A DNA stretch of 64,000 nt from the NCBI RefSeq assembly GCF_012676905.1, contig NZ_CP051428.1, positions 3,868,001 to 3,932,000 on the forward strand, written 5' to 3'. Shown piece by piece: positions 24,748 to 32,917 of this stretch; the first letter of the stretch is position 1, and each line of letters starts with the position of its first letter. The notes beneath the pieces were generated by a model that did not search any database, was not told where the DNA came from, and worked only from the letters and a program-made list of their open reading frames with translations. The DNA is from Paenibacillus albicereus (GTDB lineage: Bacteria > Bacillota > Bacilli > Paenibacillales > Paenibacillaceae). The translations under genes were made by a program, and so were the position numbers.

Positions 24748-25628
24748 CAGACCTGCACCTCCTTGCGTTTCGTCGCCCATACCTGCACGGACGAGATGAG
24801 CGCGACGACGATGAAGAAGATCAGCGCTTTGGCCGTGCCGAGGCCGTAGTTGTTGTTCTGGAACGCTTCGTTGTAGATGTTGAGCGCCACGGACTGGGTC
24901 GAGTTGTACGGTCCGCCCTTGGTCAGCGACAGGATGATGTCGAACGACTTGAACGACCAGCTGAGCGCGAGGAACAGCGAGATCGTCACGGCCGGCATGA
25001 TGAGCGGCACCGTGATGTGGCGCAGCCGCTGCCAGGCGGTCGCTCCATCGATCGACGCCGCCTCGATCAGCTCGCGCGGCACGTTGATGAGCGCCGAGAT
25101 GTAGATGACCATCAGATAGCCGGCCGTGCTCCAGATCGTCACGATGACGATGCCCCAGAAGGCGGTCGTCTCGTCGCCGAGCCACGGCAGGTTGAACAGC
25201 GCCCAGCCGGTCTTCTCGCCGACGGCCGCGAAGCCTTTGACGAAGATGAACTGCCAGATGAAGCCGAGCAGCAAGCCGCCGATGACGTTCGGCATGAAGA
25301 AGATCGTGCGGAGCACGTTCCGGGACTTGAGAGGCTGCACGAGCAGCAGCGCCAGCAGGAAGCCGACGAGGTTGGAGAGGATGACGGCCGCCACCGTGAA
25401 CCGGGCCGTGAAGGCGAAGGAATTCAGGAATGTCTGGTCGCTGAAGATGTTGATGAAGTTGCTGAAGCCGATGAACTCGGCATTGTCGGACACGCCGTTC
25501 CACTCGAAGAACGAGTAGTACATGCCCATAAAGAAGGGAAGCGCAACAATGATCGCGAACGCGAGCGTGACCGGGCCCGTGAAGACGATCTGTTGGATCC
25601 ATGATTTGGACCATCCGTTGCTTTTCAT
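24747..25628 (-). CDS. Sugar ABC transporter permease, MalF type
   Basis: 293 residues with six membrane segments and EAA loop 'PRELIEAASIDGATAWQRL'. First gene of the permease pair, preceded by AAAGGGGAG and a promoter with operator copy c. The divergent neighbour is the YesM/YesN-type system that probably controls it. Confidence 0.93.
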   Translation of the reverse strand: MKSNGWSKSWIQQIVFTGPVTLAFAIIVALPFFMGMYYSFFEWNGVSDNAEFIGFSNFINIFSDQTFLNSFAFTARFTVAAVILSNLVGFLLALLLVQPLKSRNVLRTIFFMPNVIGGLLLGFIWQFIFVKGFAAVGEKTGWALFNLPWLGDETTAFWGIVIVTIWSTAGYLMVIYISALINVPRELIEAASIDGATAWQRLRHITVPLIMPAVTISLFLALSWSFKSFDIILSLTKGGPYNSTQSVALNIYNEAFQNNNYGLGTAKALIFFIVVALISSVQVWATKRKEVQV

Positions 25629-25713
25629 CCCGTATCTCCCCTTTCGCTTGAATCGTAGTCAGTTTGGCCTGCGTAATGTCGAACTATGCCTGCCGCTGGC
25701 CTCATTATTCTCA

Positions 25714-25780
25714 AGTATAAGCGCGGGAGGAAGACGCTCCCACCGAGGATGATGACCGGAAAGGTGTAAAATATTGATGC
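25714..25780 (-). promoter_or_regulatory. Promoter and operator element (copy c) of the permease operon
   Basis: -10 TATACT on the minus strand (25714-25719) and, 15 bp upstream, the 46-bp element (25735-25780). It shares CCACCGAGGATG and AAAATATTGATGC with copy a, but here no terminator hairpin is present, so the sequence is conserved as an operator and not merely as part of a terminator. Confidence 0.65.
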
Positions 25781-25802
25781 GCATGGCGCTTGCCGCTATA
25801 AT
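25774..25802 (+). promoter_or_regulatory. SigA-type promoter of the kinase/response-regulator genes
   Basis: -35 TTGATG (25774-25779), 17-bp spacer, -10 TATAAT (25797-25802). The -35 lies inside operator copy c, so binding there could repress the kinase/regulator genes while activating the permeases. Confidence 0.75.
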
Positions 25803-25853
25803 CGAACGATAGCCCTTCCTGACCGGAAGGCATGTCAAAGGAGCGCACCGGCG

Positions 25854-27704
25854 GTGAAATTCTACTGGCTGAGGCGCAGCATCCGGACCAAGCTGGCCGT
25901 CTTCCTGCTGCTGGCGATCGGGATTCCGATGCTCGTCTCCATTACGATTACCAATACGCGGACGGCCCGCTTCGTCGAAGAGGACACGATCCGGCAGAAC
26001 TCCAACCTGCTCTATCAGGGCAAGACGAATCTGGACAACTATTTCCGGTCCTTTTTCCAGACCTCGCTCGCGCCTTATTCCGATACGACCTTGTACCGCA
26101 CGCTCGAGACCGGACGAAGCGACTATCTGACCGACAACCAGATTTTCGTCAGCCTGCAGCTCATGTCGTCGTCGGTCAAGGAGATCTATCAGGTCTACCT
26201 TCATTCCCCGCTCGCGGAGCGCGGCTACTTGTACTCCAAAGGCCAATACAAGCGGATGGAGCAGATCGTCAACGCTCCCGGCACGTCGCTGCCGGAAGGC
26301 GTCCCCTATTCGATCCGGCCGCTGCACATGAGCAGCAACTACAACATCAGCGCGGCGCCGCCGTTTCTGTCGAAGCCTGTCATCACCGTCATCCGGCCGA
26401 TCCTGCAAATTCCGAGCGACAAGCAGATCGGCACGCTTGCGCTCGACATCACGACCGAGATGATCGTATCGATCTGCGACCAGCTGTATCAGCGGGGCGA
26501 GGGCGAGGAAGTATACCTGCTCGATCCGGACGGCGTCATCATCTACGGTCCCGACACCGACCGGTTCGGACTCAAGCTCGATGCCGACTGGTCGCGCGAG
26601 CTGCTCGGGCAGGCGTCCAAGCCGCTGCCGGACGGAGCTGCGGACGGGGCGCGCTCGACGAGGCTCGGCAGCGGCGAGCAGGAGGCCGTCTTCATCTACG
26701 AGCAGATCGAAGCGGGAGACAAGATGTGGACGCTCGTCAAGCGCATCCCCGACCACGTGCTGATGCGGGCGACGAACCAGGTCACGCAGGTGAATACCGG
26801 CGTGCTGATCGGCTCGCTGCTGATCGTCGCCGCCGCCGCGCTGTTCATCTCGTTCTGGATCACCCGGCCGATCAAGCGGCTGACCGGCTACGTCAGCCAG
26901 ATCCAGTCCGGCCAGCTCCATACCGACATCCATCTCGGGCAGGCCGACGAGATCGGCCAGCTCGCCCGGCGCTTCCGCATGATGATGGAGACGATCAACA
27001 ATCTCGTGCTGCGCGAGTACAAGCTGGAGCTGGCCAACAAGACGAACCAGCTCAAGGCGCTGCAGGCGCAGGTGCATCCGCATTTCCTGTACAACGCGCT
27101 GCAGTCGATCGGCACGACCGCCCTCAAGCGCGGGGTGCCCGACCTGTACAAGCTCATCATGCAGCTCGGCAAGATGATGCGCTATTCCATGAATACGGCG
27201 GAGGAATTTGTCGCTATTTCCCAGGAAATCGACCATGCCCGCTCCTACCTGGAGCTGCAGCGGCATCGCTTCGACGACAAGCTCACCTATGAGATCGCGA
27301 TGGACGGCGACGTCGGCCAAGCCATGCTGCCGCGCATGGTCATCCAGCCGATCGTCGAAAATGTATTCAAGCATGCCTTCGATCCATCGGGCGGTGAAGT
27401 CCACGTCTCGATCCGCTGCTTCCGCGAGGACGGCTGGATCAAGATCGAGATCGCCGACAACGGCCCCGGCGTGAAGCCGGACCGGCTGCAGGCGCTGCGC
27501 GCGAGCCTGCGCCGCGTCGACGAGGACAGCGCCTCGGTCGGCGAGCATATCGGACTTGCCAATGTCGCGGCCCGGCTCGCCCTCCACTGCGGCTCGACTT
27601 CCTCGATGAAGCTCGATTCCGGGCTGGAGCCGCTCGGCGGATTCTCCGTCACGCTCGTCATTCCCGATCAACCTACATCCCAGACTAGCGAGGTGTCCCC
27701 ATGA
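25854..27704 (+). CDS. YesM-type sensor histidine kinase
   Basis: 616 residues from a GTG start with AAAGGAG ten bases upstream. One membrane helix near the N-terminus ('LAVFLLLAIGIPMLVSITI'), a large extracellular Cache-like sensor, a second helix ('VLIGSLLIVAAAALFISFWI'), HAMP, then His_kinase (PF06580-type) with the phospho-acceptor in 'QVHPHFLYNALQSIG' and an ATPase with 'QPIVENVFKHAF' and 'DNGPGV'. Such kinases sense sugars, often with an SBP, and phosphorylate the AraC-type regulator encoded next, with which it overlaps by four bases. Confidence 0.93.
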   Translation: MKFYWLRRSIRTKLAVFLLLAIGIPMLVSITITNTRTARFVEEDTIRQNSNLLYQGKTNLDNYFRSFFQTSLAPYSDTTLYRTLETGRSDYLTDNQIFVSLQLMSSSVKEIYQVYLHSPLAERGYLYSKGQYKRMEQIVNAPGTSLPEGVPYSIRPLHMSSNYNISAAPPFLSKPVITVIRPILQIPSDKQIGTLALDITTEMIVSICDQLYQRGEGEEVYLLDPDGVIIYGPDTDRFGLKLDADWSRELLGQASKPLPDGAADGARSTRLGSGEQEAVFIYEQIEAGDKMWTLVKRIPDHVLMRATNQVTQVNTGVLIGSLLIVAAAALFISFWITRPIKRLTGYVSQIQSGQLHTDIHLGQADEIGQLARRFRMMMETINNLVLREYKLELANKTNQLKALQAQVHPHFLYNALQSIGTTALKRGVPDLYKLIMQLGKMMRYSMNTAEEFVAISQEIDHARSYLELQRHRFDDKLTYEIAMDGDVGQAMLPRMVIQPIVENVFKHAFDPSGGEVHVSIRCFREDGWIKIEIADNGPGVKPDRLQALRASLRRVDEDSASVGEHIGLANVAARLALHCGSTSSMKLDSGLEPLGGFSVTLVIPDQPTSQTSEVSP

Positions 27705-29290
27705 ACGTATTGATCGTCGATGACGAAAGCCACGCGCGCGAGGCGGCGAAGCTGCTCGTCGACTGGCACGGACTCGGGTTCCAGCGCGTGCTCGAGGCCG
27801 ACAACGGCGAGGCCGCCAAGATGCTCATGGACGAGCATGGCCCGATCCTTATCCTGACCGATATCCACATGCCGATTACGAACGGCCTCCGCTTCATGGA
27901 GTGGATCAGCACCCATCACCCGGATGCCAAGGTGATCGCCATCAGCGGCTACAACGACTTCGACTACGTCCGCAAGACGATGAAGTACGGCGGCCGGGAC
28001 TATATCCTGAAGCCGATCGACCCCGATCAGCTGAACGAGGCGGTGCATCGGGCGCTCGAGGAGCATCGGGCCGAGACGAAGGAAAAGCAGCGCCAGGTGG
28101 AGAGCGGCATCGCGCTGAACCAGTACAAGCCCGTTTATTGGAGCCATCTGTTCGGCCGCCTGCTGGCCGGCTCCCAGGAGGCCGAAGCGGCCGCCGTCCA
28201 GCTGAAGGCCGAGTTCTCCGGCTTTCCCGATCAGGCTCCGATGCAGGCGGTGCTGCTCAGCCTGTATCCGATCCCGGACAAGCTGCTGCGCCGCTTCCGC
28301 GGAGACCGGGAGCTGCTCGATTTTGCGATCGTCAACGTGCTGAACGACCTCCTGCGGACGGAATGGCGCTGCGGCTACGCATTCCGCAGCTCCGACACGC
28401 CCGATGAGCTGGTCGCCCTGTTCTGGGATGGCTTCGACCGGCTCGAAGAGCGCGTCCGCCAGCTCATGGAGGCGGTGTCGATGACGCTCAAGGCGGAGCT
28501 TCATGCCGGCATCGGCAGCAAGGAAGAACGGGCTTCCGCCGCCTGGCAGTCGGTCAAGGAAGCCCGGAGCTCGCTTTCCCAGCGCAACCTGCTTGCCCCG
28601 GAGCAGCGCATCCATCGCAGCGGCCCCCCTGCGTCAAGCGCCGCGCTGCCGAACCTGTCGGCGATCGGCGACGCGCTGCGGCTGTCGATCCAAGTGCGCA
28701 ACGCCGCCGAGGCGACAGCCTCGCTCGGCCAGTGGTTCCGCCTCGTCCGCAGCCACGGCGTCGTCACGCCGGCTCACGTCCGTGCCTGGGAAACGCAGAT
28801 GAGCGTCATGCGCAGCCGCATTGAGCAGGAGTACGGGATCGAGACGCTGCGCGATCACGAGCTTCCCGTCGTGTTCAGCGACCAGGGCCGGCTGCTGCTC
28901 GACGAGACCGAGAAGGAATGGCGCCTGCTTCTGCTCGACTGGATCGACGCGCTGCTGCGGAGCATCCGGCAGGAACGCAGCATCATCGACGAGATGAGCT
29001 CGTATATCTCTTCGCACCTGGAGGAAGACTTGAGCTTGCAGGCGCTCGCCTCCCGCTTCTTTCTCAGCCGCGAGCACGTGAGCCGCCGCTTCAAGCAGGA
29101 GACGGGGCAGACGCTGAGCGATTATGTGGAGAGCATGCGCATGGACAAGGCCCGCAAGCTGCTCTCCTCGCCGGAGCTGCGCGTAGGCGACGTCGCCGTT
29201 CAGGTCGGCTATGCCGACGAAAAATACTTCAGCAAAGTCTTCAAGAAGCATGCCGGCTTGTCGCCGGGACAATATCGCCAACGCTCATGA
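27701..29290 (+). CDS. YesN-type response regulator with AraC DNA-binding domain
   Basis: 529 residues. Receiver domain at the N-terminus ('NVLIVDDESHAREAAKLLVD', phosphorylation Asp in LTDIHMP, 'KPIDPDQL'), a middle region of unknown role, and a C-terminal AraC pair of helix-turn-helix motifs ('LSLQALASRFFLSREHVSRR', 'VGDVAVQVGYADEKYFSKVF'). Cognate to the kinase encoded upstream. The likely targets are the three similar elements upstream of the permease and SBP genes; that link is inferred from position and repetition. Confidence 0.93.
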   Translation: MNVLIVDDESHAREAAKLLVDWHGLGFQRVLEADNGEAAKMLMDEHGPILILTDIHMPITNGLRFMEWISTHHPDAKVIAISGYNDFDYVRKTMKYGGRDYILKPIDPDQLNEAVHRALEEHRAETKEKQRQVESGIALNQYKPVYWSHLFGRLLAGSQEAEAAAVQLKAEFSGFPDQAPMQAVLLSLYPIPDKLLRRFRGDRELLDFAIVNVLNDLLRTEWRCGYAFRSSDTPDELVALFWDGFDRLEERVRQLMEAVSMTLKAELHAGIGSKEERASAAWQSVKEARSSLSQRNLLAPEQRIHRSGPPASSAALPNLSAIGDALRLSIQVRNAAEATASLGQWFRLVRSHGVVTPAHVRAWETQMSVMRSRIEQEYGIETLRDHELPVVFSDQGRLLLDETEKEWRLLLLDWIDALLRSIRQERSIIDEMSSYISSHLEEDLSLQALASRFFLSREHVSRRFKQETGQTLSDYVESMRMDKARKLLSSPELRVGDVAVQVGYADEKYFSKVFKKHAGLSPGQYRQRS

Positions 29291-29338
29291 CACATTCTGT
29301 TCACAATTTGAATCGTTTTCTTTTATTCTCCAGTTGGG

Positions 29339-29344
29339 TATAAT
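29339..29344 (+). promoter_or_regulatory. -10 element before the 32-residue gene
   Basis: TATAAT, 28 bp before the start codon. The -35 position (TTTTCT) is weak. Confidence 0.45.
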
Positions 29345-29372
29345 GAAGACAATTCGTACGGAGGTGCTACAT

Positions 29373-29471
29373 ATGTCCTTACCGTTTATCGTAGTCGTGC
29401 TGGTTTCGCTGCTCTTCCTGACGGCGATGCTCACCGCGGCGTACAACGACGACAAGACCAAAGGCCTGTAA
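29373..29471 (+). CDS. Small single-pass membrane protein, 32 residues
   Basis: ATG preceded by GGAGG at eight bases. The product is one hydrophobic helix ('LPFIVVVLVSLLFLTAMLTA') with a charged tail 'YNDDKTKGL'. It was not recognised. The good ribosome binding site, its own -10 and a terminator after it argue that it is expressed. It could be a small regulator of a membrane complex. Confidence 0.6.
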   Translation: MSLPFIVVVLVSLLFLTAMLTAAYNDDKTKGL

Positions 29472-29553
29472 GAGGCTCGGCACGACGATGCGGCGAGATG
29501 GCGATACGGCTTTCTTCTCCCTCTAGCGGCGAATCTCGTATCGGGCCAAAAAA

Positions 29554-29586
29554 GATAAGCCCCGTACGCGAGCTTATCCTCCTTTC
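29554..29586 (+). terminator. Terminator after the small membrane-protein gene
   Basis: Arms GATAAGC / GCTTATC (29554-29560, 29572-29578) followed by a T-rich stretch. A second hairpin, AAAGGCCAG... CTGGCCTTTTT at about 29598-29640, follows and may terminate leftover transcripts. Confidence 0.7.
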
Positions 29587-29667
29587 TTTTTGCAGCAAAG
29601 GCCAGACGTTCCGGGTTTCTCCGGTCCGCCTGGCCTTTTTCTTTGCGCGATCGAAGCAGGCACCGCC

Positions 29668-29916
29668 TCAGCGGCGCAGCTGCACCATTTGTCCCATGCA
29701 TTCCGCGCACAGGAACCTCTCCTTGAACTCCCGAACCTCTTCCATCGATCCGCAAAAGACGCAGCGGGGACGATAGCGCTCCAGGATGATGTGATCCCCT
29801 TGCACGAGGATTTCAACGGGATCGCCTTCGTTCATTTGATAGCGTTTGCGCAGCGACTTGGGCAGGACGATCCGTCCCAGCTGATCGACCTTGCGCACGA
29901 CTCCGGCCGGTTTCAT
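29668..29916 (-). CDS. AbrB/SpoVT-type transition-state regulator with cysteine pairs
   Basis: 82 residues. The N-terminal swapped-hairpin DNA-binding domain is unmistakable ('GVVRKVDQLGRIVLPKSLRK'), followed by a tail with CVFC and CAEC, likely a zinc knuckle also seen in some AbrB relatives. AAGGAG precedes the ATG. AbrB-type proteins regulate transition-phase genes; which genes it controls cannot be told. Confidence 0.92.
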   Translation of the reverse strand: MKPAGVVRKVDQLGRIVLPKSLRKRYQMNEGDPVEILVQGDHIILERYRPRCVFCGSMEEVREFKERFLCAECMGQMVQLRR

Positions 29917-30127
29917 CGGTTGTATTCGCTCCTTATGTCTGAAAATCTAGTCACAACCAACCCTCGGCGAACCTTGGTCTCAGGGCTATTGGATGTCTAT
30001 TCCCTCTTGTTGTTCGCTTTGCGCGATCGGATTCCTTCCTGAATCGCCTTATTTCTTAATATAGTCCAACTCCTGGCAAAATGGACTTCCGCTGGATGAC
30101 GGGACGAGAGACATGCTTCCGCCGCGA

Positions 30128-30592
30128 TCAAGCCATACCGGGAAACCCGTTCTGGCGCAACGCTTCGAACAGAATGACGGCTGCGGAATTGGACAGATTC
30201 ATCGATCTGACCTCGCCTGTCATCGGCATGCGAATCGCCGATTCGCGGTTGGCCTCGATCAGCTCCGGCGGCAAGCCCTTCGTCTCCTTGCCAAAAACGA
30301 GCAGGTCACCGTCGCGATATGCGACCGTGTCATAGCGACGGCTCGCCTTGGTCGAGGCATAGAAAAAGCGGCCGTGCGGAAACCGCTCCTGAACCTCCTG
30401 GAACGAATCGTAATAAGCCACGCGGACGGCGTGCCAGTAGTCCAGGCCGGCACGCTTCAGCGTCCGGTCGTCCGTCTGGAAGCCGAGCGGCCGGACGAGA
30501 TGCAGATGGGCGCCGGTCGCGGCGCAGGTGCGCGCGATGTTGCCGGTATTCGCCGGAATCTCCGGTTCGACAAGAACAATATGGAAAGCCAT
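30128..30592 (-). CDS. trmL: tRNA (cytidine(34)-2'-O)-methyltransferase TrmL
   Basis: 154 residues, the usual size of this single-domain SPOUT methyltransferase. Motifs: 'LVEPEIPANTGNIARTC' (substrate and SAM side), 'LVFGKETKGLP', and the knot ending 'MTGEVRSMNLSNSAAVILFEA'. It methylates the wobble nucleotide of tRNA-Leu. The ATG chosen gives MAFHIVLV, matching relatives; a TTG nine bases upstream lies nearer AAAGGA and cannot be excluded. Confidence 0.93.
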   Translation of the reverse strand: MAFHIVLVEPEIPANTGNIARTCAATGAHLHLVRPLGFQTDDRTLKRAGLDYWHAVRVAYYDSFQEVQERFPHGRFFYASTKASRRYDTVAYRDGDLLVFGKETKGLPPELIEANRESAIRMPMTGEVRSMNLSNSAAVILFEALRQNGFPGMA

Positions 30593-30621
30593 TGCCTTCA
30601 AGACATCCTTTCGTTGACGCT

Positions 30622-30638
30622 TTTACATTCCTTTTACG
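30622..30638 (+). promoter_or_regulatory. Pho-box-like direct repeat before the OmpR-type regulator
   Basis: TTTACA and TTTACG separated by 5 bp, an 11-bp period like B. subtilis PhoP boxes (TT[ACT]ACA repeats). Only two units are seen, so the call is tentative. Confidence 0.3.
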
Positions 30639-30709
30639 CGCCATTGATTCCTCTCTAAAGGTCGCGCTTTATGCTGGTTCAAAGAACCTGGAAAAGGAGA
30701 CCGACCAAG

Positions 30710-31435
30710 GTGACGAAAAAAAAAGTTCTCATTGTCGACGACGAGCCTTCCATCTCCATGCTTCTGGAATTCAATCTCAATCTTGCCGGCTACGAAGTCC
30801 GCTCCGTCCATGACGGCTTGGCCGTGTTCGATACGCTCAAGCCGTTCCGGCCCGATCTGATCGTGCTCGATCTGATGCTTCCCAAGATGGACGGCATCGA
30901 GGTATGCCGCGAGCTGCGGCGGCGAGGCAACGCCGTCCCGATCGTCATGCTGACGGCGATGCAGGACGTCACCGATCGCATCGCCGGACTCGACAACGGC
31001 GCGGACGATTACATGACCAAGCCGTTCAGCCCGCAGGAGCTGATCTCCCGCATCCAGGCCGTCCTGCGCCGCGTGCAGGCGCAGCCCGGGCAGATGGAAG
31101 AGATCAACTACGATATCGGCCCGCTGCACGTCGATCTGGGCCGCCGCGAGGTGCACTTGAACGGATCGGCCATCGAGCTGACGCCCAAGGAGTTCGAGCT
31201 GCTCGCCTTCCTCTGCCGGCATCGGGGCAAGGTGCTGAGCCGCCAGCAGCTGCTCCAGGGCGTATGGGACTATCATTTTCTCGGGGACACGCGCATCGTC
31301 GACGTGCATATCAGCCATCTGCGGGACAAGATCGAGCGCAGCGCCCGTTCCCCGGAATTCATTATGACCGTACGGAATGTCGGATACAAGCTCGCCGGCC
31401 CCGGACCGCATGATCGGAAGAGCGCGCTGGCCTAG
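30710..31435 (+). CDS. OmpR/PhoB-family response regulator (orphan)
   Basis: 241 residues from a GTG with AAAAGGAG upstream. Receiver domain ('KVLIVDDEPSISMLLEFNL', Asp in VLDLMLP, 'MTKPFSPQELI') and a C-terminal winged helix ('ELTPKEFELLAFLCRHRGKV', 'VDVHISHLRDKIE'). No kinase gene adjoins it. The closest look-alikes are PhoP-type regulators, but this is not decisive. Divergent from trmL, with a terminator after it. Confidence 0.9.
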   Translation: MTKKKVLIVDDEPSISMLLEFNLNLAGYEVRSVHDGLAVFDTLKPFRPDLIVLDLMLPKMDGIEVCRELRRRGNAVPIVMLTAMQDVTDRIAGLDNGADDYMTKPFSPQELISRIQAVLRRVQAQPGQMEEINYDIGPLHVDLGRREVHLNGSAIELTPKEFELLAFLCRHRGKVLSRQQLLQGVWDYHFLGDTRIVDVHISHLRDKIERSARSPEFIMTVRNVGYKLAGPGPHDRKSALA

Positions 31436-31505
31436 CTCGATGAGGGCGGCTCTTCGATATCCCGATCAAGCGGCAGTCTTCCGCTGGGGGGGACCCGCAC
31501 AAAAG

Positions 31506-31548
31506 GCAGCAGCGCCCTTGCCGGCAAGTCCGGCAAGGGCGCTGCTGC
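31506..31548. terminator. Bidirectional terminator between the regulator gene and serC
   Basis: Nineteen-base arms GCAGCAGCGCCCTTGCCGG (31506-31524) and their complement (31530-31548) with a 5-base loop. A TTTT follows on the minus strand. Confidence 0.8.
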
Positions 31549-31573
31549 TTCAGGCAAGCTGTGCATGCTTTGC

Positions 31574-32662
31574 TCAGCCGTTTTGGCGCTGGAACTCGGC
31601 CATGAACTCGGCGAGCGCCTGGCAGCTCTCCAGCGGCACCGCGTTGTAGGTCGATGCCCGCAAGCCGCCGACGTCGCGGTGACCTTTGAGGCCGACGAAT
31701 CCAGCCTGCTCCGACTCCTGGATGAACTTCTTCTCCAGCTCTTCGCTCGTCAAGCGGAACGTGACGTTCATGAGCGAGCGGCTGCCGGACTCCGCTACGC
31801 CGCGGTAAAAGCCGCCGCTGCCGTCGATCGCGCTGTAAATGAGGCCCGTCTTCTCGCGGTTGAGGCGGTCGATCCCTTCCAGGCCGCCCTTGTCGCGGAT
31901 CCATTCCAGCACGAGGCCGACCATGTAGACCGCGAAGGATGGAGGCGTATTGTAGAGCGACTTGGACTTGGCATGCGTATCGTAGCGCAGCATCGTCGGC
32001 ACGCCGGGCCGGCTTGCCTCGAGCAGGTCGTCGCGGACGATGACGAGCGTGACGCCCGATGGACCGAGGTTCTTCTGCGCGCCGGCATAGATCATGCCGA
32101 ACGAAGGGATGTCGAGCGGGCGCGACATGATGTCGCTCGACATGTCCGCGATGAGCGGCACCGCTCCCGTATTCGGGAAGGAAGCGAGCTGCGTGCCTTC
32201 GATCGTCTCGTTGGACGTCAGATGCAGGTAAGCCGCATTGTCCGGCAGCTCCACGGCCGCGAGATCCGGCATGCGGGTGAAGCGGGCGTCTTCGGAAGAG
32301 GCGACGACGCGCGTCTCTCCGATCAGCTTGGCTTCCTTGATCGCCTTTTTGGCCCAGCTGCCGCTGTTCACGTAAGCGGCCGTCTTGCCGTCCGCGAGCA
32401 GGTTCATCGGCACCATCGCGAACTGCGTGCTGGCCCCGCCCTGGAGCAGCATGACGCTGTAGCCGTCCGGCACGCCGAGGAGCTCGCGCACGAGGCGCTC
32501 CGTGTTGTCGTTGACGCCCTCGAATGCCTTGCTGCGATGGGACATCTCCATGATGGACATGCCCGCACCCTTGTAATCGACGAACTCCTCCTGGGCCTGC
32601 CGCAGCACTTCAAGCGGCAGCGCGGCCGGTCCGGCATTGAAATTGTAGGCTCTCTTCGTCAC
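31574..32662 (-). CDS. serC: Phosphoserine aminotransferase SerC
   Basis: 362 residues, standard length. 'YNFNAGPAALPLEVL' opens the protein and the PLP lysine lies in 'YAGAQKNLGPSGVT'; 'GGASTQFAMVPMNL' binds the cofactor. It converts 3-phosphohydroxypyruvate and glutamate to phosphoserine in serine (and pyridoxine) synthesis. GTG start, with a weak AGGGG upstream. Phosphoserine is also the substrate of the sbnA-like enzyme at the start of the window. Confidence 0.96.
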   Translation of the reverse strand: MTKRAYNFNAGPAALPLEVLRQAQEEFVDYKGAGMSIMEMSHRSKAFEGVNDNTERLVRELLGVPDGYSVMLLQGGASTQFAMVPMNLLADGKTAAYVNSGSWAKKAIKEAKLIGETRVVASSEDARFTRMPDLAAVELPDNAAYLHLTSNETIEGTQLASFPNTGAVPLIADMSSDIMSRPLDIPSFGMIYAGAQKNLGPSGVTLVIVRDDLLEASRPGVPTMLRYDTHAKSKSLYNTPPSFAVYMVGLVLEWIRDKGGLEGIDRLNREKTGLIYSAIDGSGGFYRGVAESGSRSLMNVTFRLTSEELEKKFIQESEQAGFVGLKGHRDVGGLRASTYNAVPLESCQALAEFMAEFQRQNG

Positions 32663-32718
32663 GCTCTCGCACCCCTGTCTCTGTCGCTGGAACGAAACGC
32701 TCCAGTAAAGTTATGAGT

Positions 32719-32747
32719 ATCTTAACAAGTTTGGGTCTATCCTTCAA
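32719..32747 (-). promoter_or_regulatory. Promoter of serC
   Basis: On the minus strand, -35 TTGAAG (32742-32747), 17-bp spacer, -10 TAAGAT (32719-32724). The 5' leader is about 50 nt and shows no riboswitch. Confidence 0.55.
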
Positions 32748-32870
32748 GGACAAATTCGCGAATGCTAGCCGGGAAAAGGGAAGCCATCATTCGGATTTAG
32801 GCAAGCTTCCCCGTGGCTTGCCCGAAGCCTGTCCGCCGCTCTCATCCGCTTCCCTGCCCCGCATGAAAAC

Positions 32871-32895
32871 AAGGCTCCCTGAAACAGGGAGCCTT
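32871..32895 (-). terminator. Terminator of glnA
   Basis: Perfect 11-bp stem AAGGCTCCCTG / CAGGGAGCCTT with loop AAA, followed on the minus strand by GTTTTC. Confidence 0.85.
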
Positions 32896-32917
32896 GAGGG
32901 TATGAGTGCGAATCCGA

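Noticed and set aside
32663-32890. Riboswitch or T-box in front of serC
   Set aside because: No T-box core, no known riboswitch core and only short chance inverted repeats were found.
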